From: CTSoil-043 sp963821235
Lineage (GTDB): Bacteria > Chloroflexota > Limnocylindria > Limnocylindrales > CSP1-4
Assembly: GCA_963821235.1 (NCBI GenBank)
Contig: CAWGCS010000001.1
Location: 620,001-684,000 of the forward strand
Direction: 5' to 3'
DNA length: 64,000 nucleotides
The notes below the pieces were generated by a model. That model was not told the origin of the DNA, did not search any database, and saw only the letters and a program-made list of their open reading frames with translations. Below, one piece after another: positions 9,731-18,205 of this stretch (position 1 is the stretch's first letter; every line of letters begins with the position of its first letter). The translations under genes and the position numbers were made by a program.

Positions 9731-10429
9731 TTATGGAGCGGGCGGCGGGCTCACGACGACGGGCGTCGGCGCCGCCGTCGGTCGTGGCGTCGGTCGTGGC
9801 GTCGGTCGTGGCGTGGGTCGTGGCGTCGGCCTGGGCGTGGGCTTCGGGGTGGGCCTGGCGGTGGGCTTCGGGGTCGGCGCCGCGGTCGGGGTCGGGCTCG
9901 GCGAGGGGCTCGGCGTCGGGGTCGGCGTCGGGGTCGGTGCCGGCGTGCGCGTCGGCGTCGCGGTCGGCGTCGCGGTCGGGCTCGGCGAGGGGGTCGGTGC
10001 CGGCGTGCGCGTCGGCGTCGCGGAGGGGAGGGTGGCCGGGGCCGACGAGGCCGCCAGCACGTTTCCGTCCGCCACGCCTCCTCGCGGCCAGACCGCGACG
10101 ACGGCGACGACGGCGATCACCCCGACGAGCAGCACGACGGACGTGGCGCGCCAGCGCTGGCGGCGCGCCGAGACCGCCCAGGTGGCATCGTCCGACGCCG
10201 CGGCGAGGGCAGCTTCCGGCGTCGGGAGATCGGGTCGGGGGGGCGGGCTGTCGGTGCGCCCGGTGAGCCAGGCCAGGCGCTCCATCGCCACCCGCTCGCT
10301 GGCCCGCACCGCGGCGGCGTCGGCCGCGCGGCGGCGGGCCCGGACGTGACGGCCCTCGCCCAGGGCGATCGAGAGCAGCAGGACCGCGACGAGGATCCCG
10401 ATGGCCAGGAGCGGCACCTCCAGCGCCAT
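9731..10429 (-). CDS. Membrane protein with long Pro/Thr-rich external tail
   Basis: A 232-residue protein of unknown function. An N-terminal transmembrane helix (residues 3-22) is followed by an Arg/Ala-rich cytoplasmic stretch, with RPDLPTPEAALAAASDDATWAV before a second helix (about residues 96-113). The C-terminal half, about 100 residues, is almost wholly Pro, Thr, Ser, Ala and Arg in TPxP repeats. Such tails usually extend through the cell wall or act as linkers. No globular domain follows the tail, so if it is a linker its cargo is missing. It starts 3 bases after the WecA-type gene and is probably co-transcribed with it. Confidence 0.75.
   Translation of the reverse strand: MALEVPLLAIGILVAVLLLSIALGEGRHVRARRRAADAAAVRASERVAMERLAWLTGRTDSPPPRPDLPTPEAALAAASDDATWAVSARRQRWRATSVVLLVGVIAVVAVVAVWPRGGVADGNVLAASSAPATLPSATPTRTPAPTPSPSPTATPTATPTRTPAPTPTPTPTPSPSPSPTPTAAPTPKPTARPTPKPTPRPTPRPTPRPTPRPTPRPTAAPTPVVVSPPPAP
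9770..10020. repeat. Low-complexity coding repeat (12-base units)
   Basis: Repeats related to GTCGGTCGTGGC (plus strand) occur about five times between 9775 and 9830. More degenerate GTCGGG/GTCGGC units continue to about 10020. They encode the TPRP/TPTP tail of the membrane protein on the minus strand. The unit invites slipped-strand length change, so tail length may vary between strains. Confidence 0.8.
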
Positions 10430-10432
10430 CGC

Positions 10433-11506
10433 TCAGTCGCCGTCCGACGCCCGCTCGTCGACGGCCCGGTCCAGGAGGAGGATGGCCAGGCCGAAGACGA
10501 CGAAGGCGCCCAGGAACGCGTACAGCTGGCCGCTGCCCGACAGGAGCAGGGACAGCGCGCCGAGCCCCGCGCAGATGGCGTAGATGAGGAGGACGGTCTG
10601 GGTGTGGGAGAGCCCAAGGTCCAGGAGGCGGTGGTGGATGTGGCCGCGATCGGGCGAGAACGGCGAGCGACCCCCGAGGAGGCGCCGGACGATGATGTAG
10701 AACGTGTCGATGATCGGGACGCCGAGGACGAGGAGGGCGACGGCCACCTTCGCGCTGCCGAGGATCGAGAGCAGGGCCAGGGTGTAGCCGACGAAGACGA
10801 CGCCGCTCGTGCCGATGAAGATCGAGGCCGGGTGGAAGTTCCAGCGCAGGAAGCCGAGGAGGGCGCCCGCGAGCGTCACGCAGACGAGGGCCACGACGGG
10901 CTGGGTGTTGGGCCCGGTCAGGCTGATGATCCCCAGGGTGACGGCCGCGATGAGGGCCACCCCGGAGGAGAGCCCGTCGAGCCCGTCGATGAAGTTGATG
11001 CTGTTGATCATCCCCACGATCCAGACCACCGCGAAGGCGGCCCCGAAGATGCCTTCGAGGCGGATGGCGCCCGGCCCGAACGGGTTGGCGACCACGCCCA
11101 CGCTGATCCCCAGCACGACCGGGACGAGGGCCACGAGGACCTGGCCGCCGAGCTGCCAGCGGGCCCGCAGGTCGAAGCGGTCGTCGAGGAGCCCGACCCC
11201 GACCGCCACGATCCCGCCCGCCAGGAGCGCCGCGAGCCCAGGGCCCGGGATGGCGTCGCGCGGCTTCCAGATCCCCACGGCCGCGTCGATGGCGAGCAGG
11301 CCCCCCACGACGGCGAGGTAGGCGACGGCGACCGCCACGCCGCCGCCCCGCGGCACGGGGCTGGTGTTGACGCGGCGGGCATCGGGAAGGTCGACGGCGT
11401 CGACGCGGCGGGCGAGACGCCGGACGAGCGGCGTGAGGCCGAACGAAAGGGCGGCTGCCCCGAGGAACGCGACGACCGCGGGGACGAGGAGGTCCGCCGT
11501 GGTCAC
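10433..11506 (-). CDS. WecA/TagO-type undecaprenyl-phosphate sugar-1-phosphate transferase
   Basis: A 357-residue polytopic enzyme of the MraY/WecA superfamily. It transfers GlcNAc- or related sugar-1-phosphate to undecaprenyl phosphate, starting cell-wall glycopolymer synthesis. Family motifs are VDLPDARRVNTSPVPRGGG near residue 37, GLLDDRFDLRARWQLGGQ near residue 106, NSINFIDGLDGLSSG near residue 168 and DRGHIHHRLLDLG near residue 285. The last His-rich loop favours WecA/TagO over MraY. The GTG start has GGGGAGG upstream. The exact sugar is not determinable. Confidence 0.88.
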   Translation of the reverse strand: MTTADLLVPAVVAFLGAAALSFGLTPLVRRLARRVDAVDLPDARRVNTSPVPRGGGVAVAVAYLAVVGGLLAIDAAVGIWKPRDAIPGPGLAALLAGGIVAVGVGLLDDRFDLRARWQLGGQVLVALVPVVLGISVGVVANPFGPGAIRLEGIFGAAFAVVWIVGMINSINFIDGLDGLSSGVALIAAVTLGIISLTGPNTQPVVALVCVTLAGALLGFLRWNFHPASIFIGTSGVVFVGYTLALLSILGSAKVAVALLVLGVPIIDTFYIIVRRLLGGRSPFSPDRGHIHHRLLDLGLSHTQTVLLIYAICAGLGALSLLLSGSGQLYAFLGAFVVFGLAILLLDRAVDERASDGD

Positions 11507-11528
11507 CGGGTCCTCCCCGGGGTCTCCG

Positions 11529-12803
11529 TCACGCCTCGGGCAGGCCCGGGACCGGGAAGCGGGCGCAGATGTCGCGCACCTCGGCGCGGATCCGGGCGTG
11601 CTCCGCCGGCTCGTCCCGCGTCTGGAGGGCCTCCACGAGCAGGCGGCCGACCTGGCGCATCTCCGCCGGGCCGAAGCCGCGGGTCGTGGTGGCGGGCGTC
11701 CCGACGCGAATCCCGGAGGTGACGTTGGGAGGCGCGGGATCGAAGGGGATGGTGTTCTTGTTGACGGTGATCCCGACGTCGTCGAGGAGTCGCTCGGCGT
11801 CGCGGCCGGTCGTCTCGAAGGGCCGCACGTCGATCGAGAACACGTGGGTGTCGGTCCCGCCGGAGATGATCCGGCCGCCGCGGGCCGCGATCTCCTCCGC
11901 CAGGACCCTGGCGTTCTCGACCGTCCGTCGCTGGTCCGCCCGGAACTCCTCCGCGGCGGCCAGCCGAAGGGCGACCGCCTTGGCCGCGATGACGTGCATG
12001 AGCGGGCCGCCCTGGATGCCGGGGAAGACCGCCCGGTCGACCGCCGAGGCCAGGCCGCTCGAGGCGAAGATGAGCCCGCCGCGCGGCCCGCGCAGGGTCT
12101 TGTGGGTGGTCGTGGTCACGAGGTCGGCGTCGGGGAAGGGCGAGGGATGGACACCAGCCGCCACGAGGCCCGCGATGTGGGCCATGTCGACGAGGAGGAG
12201 GGCGTTCACGCCGTGGGCGATGGCGGCCAGGCGCTCGAAGTCGAGGATCCGGGAGTACATGCTGGCGCCGGCGATGAGAAGCTTCGGGCGGACCTCGCGC
12301 GCCTGCCGTTCGAGTGCGTCGTAGTCGATCGTCTCGGTGGCCGGGTCGAGGCCGTAGTGGTGGGCCTCGAACCACTTGCCGCTGAGGTTCACCTTCAGGC
12401 CGTGGGTCAGGTGGCCGCCGTGGTCGAGGCGGAGGCCGAGGATGCGATCTCCCGGGGCCAGCACGGCGAAGAAGGCCGCCTGGTTCGCCTGCGCCCCGGA
12501 GTGGGGCTGGACGTTGACGTGGGCCGCGCCCGGGAAGAGGGCCAGGGCCCGCTCCTGGGCCAGCCGCTCGACCACGTCGACCCACTCGCAGCCGCCGTAG
12601 TAGCGACGGCCCGGCAGGCCCTCCGCGTACTTGTTGGTGAGCCACGAGCCCTGGGCCTCCATGACCGCCGCGGAAGTGTAGTTCTCGCTCGCGATGAGCT
12701 CGATCTTCCAGCGCTGGCGCTCGCCCTCGCCGCGCATCGCCGCCCAGACCTCGGGGTCCACCTCCGCGACGGACGCCCAGGCGGTCCGCGGCACGCTCGC
12801 CAT
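11529..12803 (-). CDS. glyA: Serine hydroxymethyltransferase
   Basis: A 424-residue PLP enzyme that converts serine and tetrahydrofolate to glycine and methylene-THF. The PLP lysine lies in TTTTHKTLRGPRGG. Substrate and PLP contacts include ELIASENYTS, EGLPGRRYYGGCEWVD and NVQPHSGAQANQA. The open frame runs 54 codons further upstream, but that part is not conserved in type. I chose the ATG at 12803, with GGAAGGAG about 12 bases before it. No glycine riboswitch is visible in the 109 bases before the gene. Confidence 0.97.
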   Translation of the reverse strand: MASVPRTAWASVAEVDPEVWAAMRGEGERQRWKIELIASENYTSAAVMEAQGSWLTNKYAEGLPGRRYYGGCEWVDVVERLAQERALALFPGAAHVNVQPHSGAQANQAAFFAVLAPGDRILGLRLDHGGHLTHGLKVNLSGKWFEAHHYGLDPATETIDYDALERQAREVRPKLLIAGASMYSRILDFERLAAIAHGVNALLLVDMAHIAGLVAAGVHPSPFPDADLVTTTTHKTLRGPRGGLIFASSGLASAVDRAVFPGIQGGPLMHVIAAKAVALRLAAAEEFRADQRRTVENARVLAEEIAARGGRIISGGTDTHVFSIDVRPFETTGRDAERLLDDVGITVNKNTIPFDPAPPNVTSGIRVGTPATTTRGFGPAEMRQVGRLLVEALQTRDEPAEHARIRAEVRDICARFPVPGLPEA

Positions 12804-12912
12804 GCTCACTCGCGACTCCTTCCCGCCCGGTCGATCCCGCACGCGTCCGGCTGCGCCCATTCTGGCCCAAGGGACCGGCCGGCGTCCCCCGGGGTGGCGC
12901 CGACCCGGGCGC

Positions 12913-13752
12913 TCACGACGGCCGGCGACCTCCGAGGACCAGCTCCTCGAGCACCTGCGCGGCACCCTCCTCCGCCAGCGGTGGGGCCACGACCCGGGCG
13001 ACCGACCGCACGGCGTCGGGCGCCCCGGCCATGGCGACTCCCGTCCCGGCCTCGGCGATCATCTCCAGGTCGTTGAGCTGGTCGCCGATCGCGAGGGTCG
13101 CCCGGAGGTCGACACCGAGCCGGCGAGCGAGGTATCGCAGGGCGCCGCCCTTGTTCACGCCCGGGGCGAGGAGCTCGAGGAACATCGGGTGGCTCACGGT
13201 GGGGTCGGCACGGCCGGCGAACGCCGCCCGAGCAGCCTCCAGGGATGCCTCGGGCAGGGGGGGAGGCCCGACGGAGATGATCTTGGTGACCGGGCCGCGG
13301 ATCCACGCGTCGAGGTCCGGCACCAGGACCACGCGCCCGAAGTTCCAGCGCGAGTAGTCGTCGGCGCGCGCGTCGGCGGCCGGGACGACCATGCGCTCGA
13401 GGTGGTTCAGGTGGGGCGCCAGCCCCGCCGACCGGCACCAGGCGAGCGCGTCGCGGGCGACGGCGGCGGGCAGCGGGCGGTGGAGCAGGAGCCGCCCCAG
13501 GCGGTTGCTGCCCGCGGGCGGCATCTCCCGGACCAGCGCCCCCTGCAGGCCGACGAGCGGGTCGCGGAGCCCCAGCTCCAGGGCGTACGGAAGGGCCGAG
13601 CTGGTCATCCGGCCGGTCACGATGGCGACGTGGACGCCGCGCGCCACCACCGCCCGGACCGTCGCCCTGGTCCTCGGCGGGAGCCGGAGATCGTCGCCGA
13701 TCAGGGTCCCGTCCAGGTCGAGGGCGACGAGACGGATGCGGCTCCGGCTCAC
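12913..13752 (-). CDS. Cof-type HAD-superfamily phosphatase
   Basis: A 279-residue protein with all four HAD motifs: LDLDGTLIGD (nucleophile Asp12), IVTGRM (motif II), NKGGALRYLARRLGV (motif III Lys) and LAIGDQLNDLEMIAEAGTGVAM (motif IV). The large insertion between motifs II and III is the C2B cap of the Cof/YbiV group, which hydrolyses sugar and nucleotide phosphates. It overlaps the prmC stop by 4 bases. The natural substrate cannot be inferred. Confidence 0.9.
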   Translation of the reverse strand: MSRSRIRLVALDLDGTLIGDDLRLPPRTRATVRAVVARGVHVAIVTGRMTSSALPYALELGLRDPLVGLQGALVREMPPAGSNRLGRLLLHRPLPAAVARDALAWCRSAGLAPHLNHLERMVVPAADARADDYSRWNFGRVVLVPDLDAWIRGPVTKIISVGPPPLPEASLEAARAAFAGRADPTVSHPMFLELLAPGVNKGGALRYLARRLGVDLRATLAIGDQLNDLEMIAEAGTGVAMAGAPDAVRSVARVVAPPLAEEGAAQVLEELVLGGRRPS

Positions 13753-14672
13753 GCGGGCGCCGCGAGGACGGCCACGCGGGGATGCCCCGCAAGGTCCGTC
13801 TCCACCCGCACGTCCCAGCCGGGGAGGCGCTCGGCAGCGGCCGCGTGGACGGCGCCACCCTGGTCGCTGCCGATCTCCAGGAGGGCGGTGCCGCCGGCGA
13901 CCAGTCGGTCAGGCAGCGCCAGGAGGAGGCGCCGCAGGACGTCGAGGCCGTCGGGGCCGCCGTCGAGCGCGGCCGGGGGCTCGAACGAGGCCGCCACCGC
14001 CAGCACCGGCACCACGTCGCTGGGGATGTAGGGCAGGTTCGCCACCACGATGTCGAAGCGCGCCGGGACCGTCAACAAGCCGGCCGAGCGTCCGGCGGCG
14101 GGCAGGAGGTCCGCCTCGGTTACCCCGACCCGGTCGGCGACCCCGTGCCCGACGGCGTTCTCGCGGGCCAGGGCCGCCGCGTCGGCGGAGGCGTCGGAGG
14201 CGACGATCTCGACCTCGCCGAGCATGCCCCGCCGGCGCAGCCCCACGGCCAGGGCGACCGCGATCGCGCCGCTCCCCGTCCCCACGTCGACGACGGCGAG
14301 GGGCGCGGTCCCCGGCGGCCGCGGCGCCCGGCCCAGGCGATCGCCGATCTCGGCGACGGCGAGGTCCACCAGGACCTCGGTCTCGGGTCGCGGGATCAGG
14401 GCGCGGGCGTCGACGGCGAAGGCGAGGCCGTGGAACTCCTTGATGCCGCGGATGTAGGCCACCGGCTCGCCGGTCACGCGCCGCCGGAGGTGATCGGCGA
14501 AGCGCGCGGCGGCCTCGGGGCCGACGAACGCCTCGGGATGGGCCAGGATGGCGGTCCGGTCCACGCCGACGGCGTGGGCCAGCAGCAGCTCCGCGTCCAG
14601 GCGGGCGCTCTCGGACCCGCCCTCGCGGAGGCGGTCCACCGCGTCGCGGAGCAGCTCGCCGGTGGTCGCCAT
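13749..14672 (-). CDS. prmC: Peptide chain release factor glutamine methyltransferase
   Basis: A 307-residue methyltransferase (HemK) that methylates the GGQ glutamine of release factors, increasing termination efficiency. It has the helical N-terminal domain, the SAM motif VVDVGTGSGAIAVAL (about residues 127-141) and the substrate loop ANLPYIPSDV with N212-L-P-Y215. The usual motif is NPPY; Leu replaces the first Pro here. It lies just downstream of prfA, which encodes its substrate, as in many bacteria. Confidence 0.93.
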   Translation of the reverse strand: MATTGELLRDAVDRLREGGSESARLDAELLLAHAVGVDRTAILAHPEAFVGPEAAARFADHLRRRVTGEPVAYIRGIKEFHGLAFAVDARALIPRPETEVLVDLAVAEIGDRLGRAPRPPGTAPLAVVDVGTGSGAIAVALAVGLRRRGMLGEVEIVASDASADAAALARENAVGHGVADRVGVTEADLLPAAGRSAGLLTVPARFDIVVANLPYIPSDVVPVLAVAASFEPPAALDGGPDGLDVLRRLLLALPDRLVAGGTALLEIGSDQGGAVHAAAAERLPGWDVRVETDLAGHPRVAVLAAPA

Positions 14673-14708
14673 CGCGGGGTGCCGCGGGGCCCGGGCTGCC
14701 GCCCGCGC

Positions 14709-15806
14709 CTACGCGGCGCCGTCCTCCTCGGTCAGGCTCCGCAGCTTCTCGGCCTGGTCGGTCTCGGCGAGCGCGTCGATGAGCCGGTCGAGGTTGCCGT
14801 CGAGCACGCCGGGCAGGTTGGAGAGATCCATCCCGATCCGGTGGTCGGTGACCCGGTCCTGGGGAAAGTTGTAGGTCCGGATCTTGTCCGCCCGGTCGCC
14901 CGAGCCGACCATGGAGCGGCGCACGGCGGAGTCGGCCTCGCGCTGTCGCGATCGCTCCGCGTCGAGGAGGCGCGCCCGCAGGATCGCCAGCGCCTTGGCC
15001 TTGTTCTTGTGCTGGCTGCGCTCGTCCTGGATCTCTACCACGAGGCCCGACGGCAGGTGGGTGATGCGGACGGCGGAGTCCGTGGTGTTGACGCCCTGGC
15101 CGCCCGGCCCCGACGCGCGCTTGACCTCGATGCGGAGATCCCGCTCTTCGTCGATCTCCAGGTCCGCCTCCTCCGCCTCGGGGAGGGCCACCACGGTGGC
15201 GGTCGAGGTGTGGATGCGACCGGAGGACTCCGTGGCCGGGATGCGCTGGACGCGATGCGTCCCGCTCTCGTACTTGAGGCGGCTGTAGGCCCCGTCGCCG
15301 ATGACCTGGACCACCGCCTCCTTGACGCCGCCGATGCCGGTCTCGTTGAGGGCCATGACCTCGGCCCGGAAGCGGTGGCGCTCCGCCCAGCGGAGGTACA
15401 TCCGGAGGAGGTCGCCGGCGAAGAGGGCCGCCTCCTCGCCGCCCGCACCTGCCCGGATCTCGAGGATCACATTCTTGTCGTCGCTCGGATCCCGCGGCAG
15501 GAGGAGGACCTTGAGCGCCTCCAGCGCCGTCGCCTCGGCTGCCTCCAGCCGCTCGACCTCCTCGCGGGCCATCGCCCGAAGCTCATCGTCGCTCTCGCCA
15601 TCCCGCATCTCGCGGGCCCCGGCCAGCTCGGCGCGCGTCGCCTCGAGGCCGCGGAAGGTCCGCACGACGGGCTCCAGGCGGGCCATCTCCTTGCCCAGGC
15701 GCCGCAGGGCATCAGGGTCCGAGGCGACCCCCGGGACGGCCAGCTCCGCCTGGAGGGACTCGTACTGGGCCACCACGGCCCGCAGCTTCTGGTCGAGCGA
15801 ATCCAC
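14709..15806 (-). CDS. prfA: Peptide chain release factor 1
   Basis: A 365-residue class-I release factor for UAA and UAG. The anticodon-like tripeptide Pro190-Ala-Thr192 in RIPATESSGRIHTS marks RF1, and the catalytic GGQ is at residues 235-237 in ASGPGGQGVNTTDSAV. It starts 3 bases after the DUF1385 gene and is followed by prmC. RF2 is encoded separately at 41.2 kb with a programmed frameshift. Confidence 0.97.
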   Translation of the reverse strand: MDSLDQKLRAVVAQYESLQAELAVPGVASDPDALRRLGKEMARLEPVVRTFRGLEATRAELAGAREMRDGESDDELRAMAREEVERLEAAEATALEALKVLLLPRDPSDDKNVILEIRAGAGGEEAALFAGDLLRMYLRWAERHRFRAEVMALNETGIGGVKEAVVQVIGDGAYSRLKYESGTHRVQRIPATESSGRIHTSTATVVALPEAEEADLEIDEERDLRIEVKRASGPGGQGVNTTDSAVRITHLPSGLVVEIQDERSQHKNKAKALAILRARLLDAERSRQREADSAVRRSMVGSGDRADKIRTYNFPQDRVTDHRIGMDLSNLPGVLDGNLDRLIDALAETDQAEKLRSLTEEDGAA

Positions 15807-15809
15807 GGG

Positions 15810-16796
15810 TCAGCCCTCGGCAGCCGGGGCCGGCGGCGCTCCAGCGAGGATGAGCGGCGAGCGGACGATCCCGCCGCTCCCCGGGGGCAGGGACTCGCCG
15901 TCGGCGGCCATCGCCTGCTCCATGCTCACGATCGCGACCTCGATCATCTCGTCGGTCGGCTGCTTCGTGGTGATCTTCTGGACCCAGATCCCGGGCTCGA
16001 AGAAGACCCGGACCAGGGGGTTGGGGCGGTGGCGGGCACCGAAGCGGAGCAGCTCGTAGCTGACCGCCGCGATCAGCGGGATGAGGATCACCCGGCTGGC
16101 GATCGTGACGAGGATCTCCTGTCGTCCGACGATCGAGAAGGCGAGGATCGAGACGAGGATCACCACGACCAGGAACTCGGTCCCGCATCGCGGATGGGCG
16201 GTCGGGTACTTGCGGATCTCCTCGACCGTCAGCGGGTCGCCGGCCTCGAGCGCGTGGATCGTCATGTGCTCGGCGCCGTGGTACTGGAAGGTCCGCCGGA
16301 CGTCGCTGGTCCGCCCGATGAGGATGAGGTAGCCCAGGAAGATCGCGACCTGGACGACGCCCTCCACGATGCGCTCCACCACGCCCGGCTGCCCGCCAGC
16401 CACGAAGCGGGCGATGAGGAGGGGCAGGAAGAAGAAGAGGCCGACGCCGAGGACGAGGGTGAGGACCAGCATCAGGGCGACCGAGCCCTTGCCGAGGTCC
16501 GCCGCGTCGGCCGGGCGACCGTCGGCGGTCGTGGCCGGCGGGAGCTCGTCGGCCGCGGCCACGCCGGCCGAGCGGACGAGCCAGCGGGTCCCGATGACGA
16601 GCGTCTCGTAGAGGACCACGAGCCCGCGCAGGAGTGGCAGGCGGGCCCAGCGGGTGCCGCGGAAGCCGGTCCCCAGGCGCTCGTCGGACCAGACGATCCG
16701 GCCGTCGGGGTGGCGAAGGGCGACCGCGATCGCGTCGCGACCGCGCATGAGGACGCCCTCGATGAGCGCCTGGCCGCCGTACGAGAACCGAGCCAT
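15810..16796 (-). CDS. DUF1385 (YqhQ-like) membrane protein
   Basis: A 328-residue protein of the DUF1385 family, whose role is unknown. It opens FSYGGQALIEGVLMRGRDAIAVALRHPDG, diagnostic for the family. A central membrane region follows (SVALMLVLTLVLGVGLFFFLPLLIARFV). The signature YHGAEHMTIHALEAGD and HPRCGTEFLVVVILVSI come next. It commonly sits beside prfA and rpmE in Gram-positive genomes, as here. The ATG has no Shine-Dalgarno but has a TAGACT box 8 bases upstream, so the mRNA may be leaderless. Confidence 0.92.
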   Translation of the reverse strand: MARFSYGGQALIEGVLMRGRDAIAVALRHPDGRIVWSDERLGTGFRGTRWARLPLLRGLVVLYETLVIGTRWLVRSAGVAAADELPPATTADGRPADAADLGKGSVALMLVLTLVLGVGLFFFLPLLIARFVAGGQPGVVERIVEGVVQVAIFLGYLILIGRTSDVRRTFQYHGAEHMTIHALEAGDPLTVEEIRKYPTAHPRCGTEFLVVVILVSILAFSIVGRQEILVTIASRVILIPLIAAVSYELLRFGARHRPNPLVRVFFEPGIWVQKITTKQPTDEMIEVAIVSMEQAMAADGESLPPGSGGIVRSPLILAGAPPAPAAEG

Positions 16797-16804
16797 CGGT
16801 TGGG

Positions 16805-16810
16805 AGTCTA
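16805..16810 (-). promoter_or_regulatory. Candidate -10 box for leaderless DUF1385-prfA-prmC transcript
   Basis: TAGACT on the minus strand, 8 bases before the ATG at 16796. No convincing -35 is seen. The distance would put the transcription start at or next to the start codon. Confidence 0.45.
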
Positions 16811-16887
16811 CCGGCCGGGAATCAGGACGGCGGGCCTGGTGGCCCGCCGTTCGATCGCGTGGGGTCCGGGCGTCGGTCGATCCGGGC

Positions 16888-17103
16888 TCAGCGGCCGCTC
16901 TGGGCGCGGTCGAGGCGGCGCTGGAAGCGCTCGACCTGGCCGGCCGTGTCCATGATCATCTGCTTGCCCGTGAAGAACGGGTGGCAGCTGCTGCAGACGT
17001 CGACGCGGAGCGTCTCGCGGGTGGAGCCGACCTCGAACTCGGTCCCGCAGGTGCCGCAGTGGACCTTCGCCTTGTAGTACTTGGGGTGGATGCCCTGCTT
17101 CAT
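16888..17103 (-). CDS. rpmE: 50S ribosomal protein L31, zinc-binding type
   Basis: A 71-residue L31 of the C+ (zinc) type, with one Cys pair in HCGTCGTEFEVGS and another in DVCSSCHPFFTGKQ, followed by the typical FTGKQMIMDTAGQVERF. It sits at the 50S surface near the central protuberance. It is the third gene of an rplU-rpmA-rpmE group. Confidence 0.96.
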   Translation of the reverse strand: MKQGIHPKYYKAKVHCGTCGTEFEVGSTRETLRVDVCSSCHPFFTGKQMIMDTAGQVERFQRRLDRAQSGR

Positions 17104-17125
17104 CGGTGAACCTCGGGTCGGCGCG

Positions 17126-17443
17126 TCAGGCGCCTGCGGGGGCGCTCTCGGCCGCGATCGGCGCCTCGGCGACCGCGGCGGCCTCCGTGGCGACGGGCTC
17201 GATGCGGACGCGCTTCTTGCTGCGGGTCTGGTGCTCGAAGCGGACCCGGCCCTCGACGGTGGCGAAGACCGTGTAGTCGCGCCCGAGCCCGGTGCCCGTT
17301 CCGGCGATGAAGGTCATGCCGCGCTGGCGGACGAGGATGGAGCCGGCCGGGACGAGCTGGCCGTCGCCGACCTTGACGCCCAGCCGCTGGCCGACGGAGT
17401 CGCGGCCGTTCTTCGAGCTGGAGCCTGCCTTCTTGTGGGCCAT
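17126..17443 (-). CDS. rpmA: 50S ribosomal protein L27
   Basis: A 105-residue L27 that contacts tRNA ends near the peptidyl transferase centre. The core AHKKAGSSSKNGRDSVGQRLGVK and RQRGMTFIAGTGTGLGRDYTVFA is standard. The mature N-terminus begins AHKKAGSS directly after the Met, with no cleavable extension of the Firmicutes type. The last 20 residues form an Ala/Glu-rich tail absent from most L27 proteins. It lies 3 bases after rplU. Confidence 0.96.
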   Translation of the reverse strand: MAHKKAGSSSKNGRDSVGQRLGVKVGDGQLVPAGSILVRQRGMTFIAGTGTGLGRDYTVFATVEGRVRFEHQTRSKKRVRIEPVATEAAAVAEAPIAAESAPAGA

Positions 17444-17446
17444 CGA

Positions 17447-18031
17447 TCAGTCTTCCTTCTTCGCGGCGCGGGTCCGCTTCGGCTTGGCCGGGGCCTCCGC
17501 CCCGGCGCCCCCCGACGCGTCCGCCTTCGGGGCGCGCGTCCGGGTCCTGGTCGGCTTCTCCGGCGCGGCGGGAGCTGCCTTCGCCTCGGCCTTCGCCGCG
17601 AGCTTCGCGGCGAGCTCCGCGTCGGCGGCCGCCTGGGCCGTTGCGGCCTCCTCGAGGCGCATGCGCTCGGTCCGCCTGGCCTCGGCGGCCTTGCGGGCCT
17701 CCTCCGCGGCGCTCTTGCCGTTGAGGGCCACGTCCGTGATCCGCAGGACCGTCTGCTCCTGGCGATGGCCCTTCTTGACCCGTCGGCGCGCCTTGGGCTT
17801 GTACTTGAACGAGATGACCTTGTCGGCGCGGTCGTTGCGGAGGACCGTCGCGCTCACCGTCGCCCCGTCGACGACCGGCCGGCCGATGGCCGCCTCGTCG
17901 CCGTCTGCCACGAGGAGGACGCGATCGAGCGTGATCTCCTGGCCTGCTTCGACCTCGAGGAGCTCGACGCTGAGCTCGGTGCCGACCTCGACGCGGTACT
18001 GCTTCCCGCCGGTCTCGATGACTGCGTACAT
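17447..18031 (-). CDS. rplU: 50S ribosomal protein L21 with long Ala/Lys-rich C-terminal extension
   Basis: A 194-residue L21, nearly twice the usual 100-105. The L21 core (MYAVIETGGKQYRVEVG to about residue 105, including FKYKPKARRRVKKGHRQ) is followed by about 90 residues rich in Ala, Glu, Lys, Arg, Thr and Pro. Such a tail is probably disordered. I chose ATG 18031 because it gives the universal L21 N-terminus and has GGAG 5-6 bases upstream. The open frame reaching to 18166 covers the promoter and is not coding. Confidence 0.93.
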   Translation of the reverse strand: MYAVIETGGKQYRVEVGTELSVELLEVEAGQEITLDRVLLVADGDEAAIGRPVVDGATVSATVLRNDRADKVISFKYKPKARRRVKKGHRQEQTVLRITDVALNGKSAAEEARKAAEARRTERMRLEEAATAQAAADAELAAKLAAKAEAKAAPAAPEKPTRTRTRAPKADASGGAGAEAPAKPKRTRAAKKED

Positions 18032-18137
18032 GGATCTCCGGGGTTGGGCCGTCGCGCGGGCGCGGGCCGCGGGTGAAGCGGCCAGTGGGCCGCGGGTGGC
18101 ACGACGAGGCGTCCGGTCTCGCCGGGCGCGAATGAGG

Positions 18138-18166
18138 AGTGTACGGCCGACGGCCCCATCGCGCAA
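18138..18166 (-). promoter_or_regulatory. Promoter of the rplU-rpmA-rpmE operon
   Basis: TTGCGC (18161-18166) and TACACT (18138-18143) on the minus strand are separated by exactly 17 bases. The predicted transcription start near 18131 leaves a leader of about 100 bases before rplU, which could hold autoregulatory structure. No known L21 leader motif was recognised. Confidence 0.65.
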
Positions 18167-18205
18167 CCGGCGGTGCCCGCGGTCGTGGGTCGATCCGGCC
18201 CGCTG

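Noticed and set aside
12804..12912. Glycine or folate riboswitch before glyA
   Set aside because: The 109-base gap shows no tandem aptamer motif or conserved stems that I recognise.
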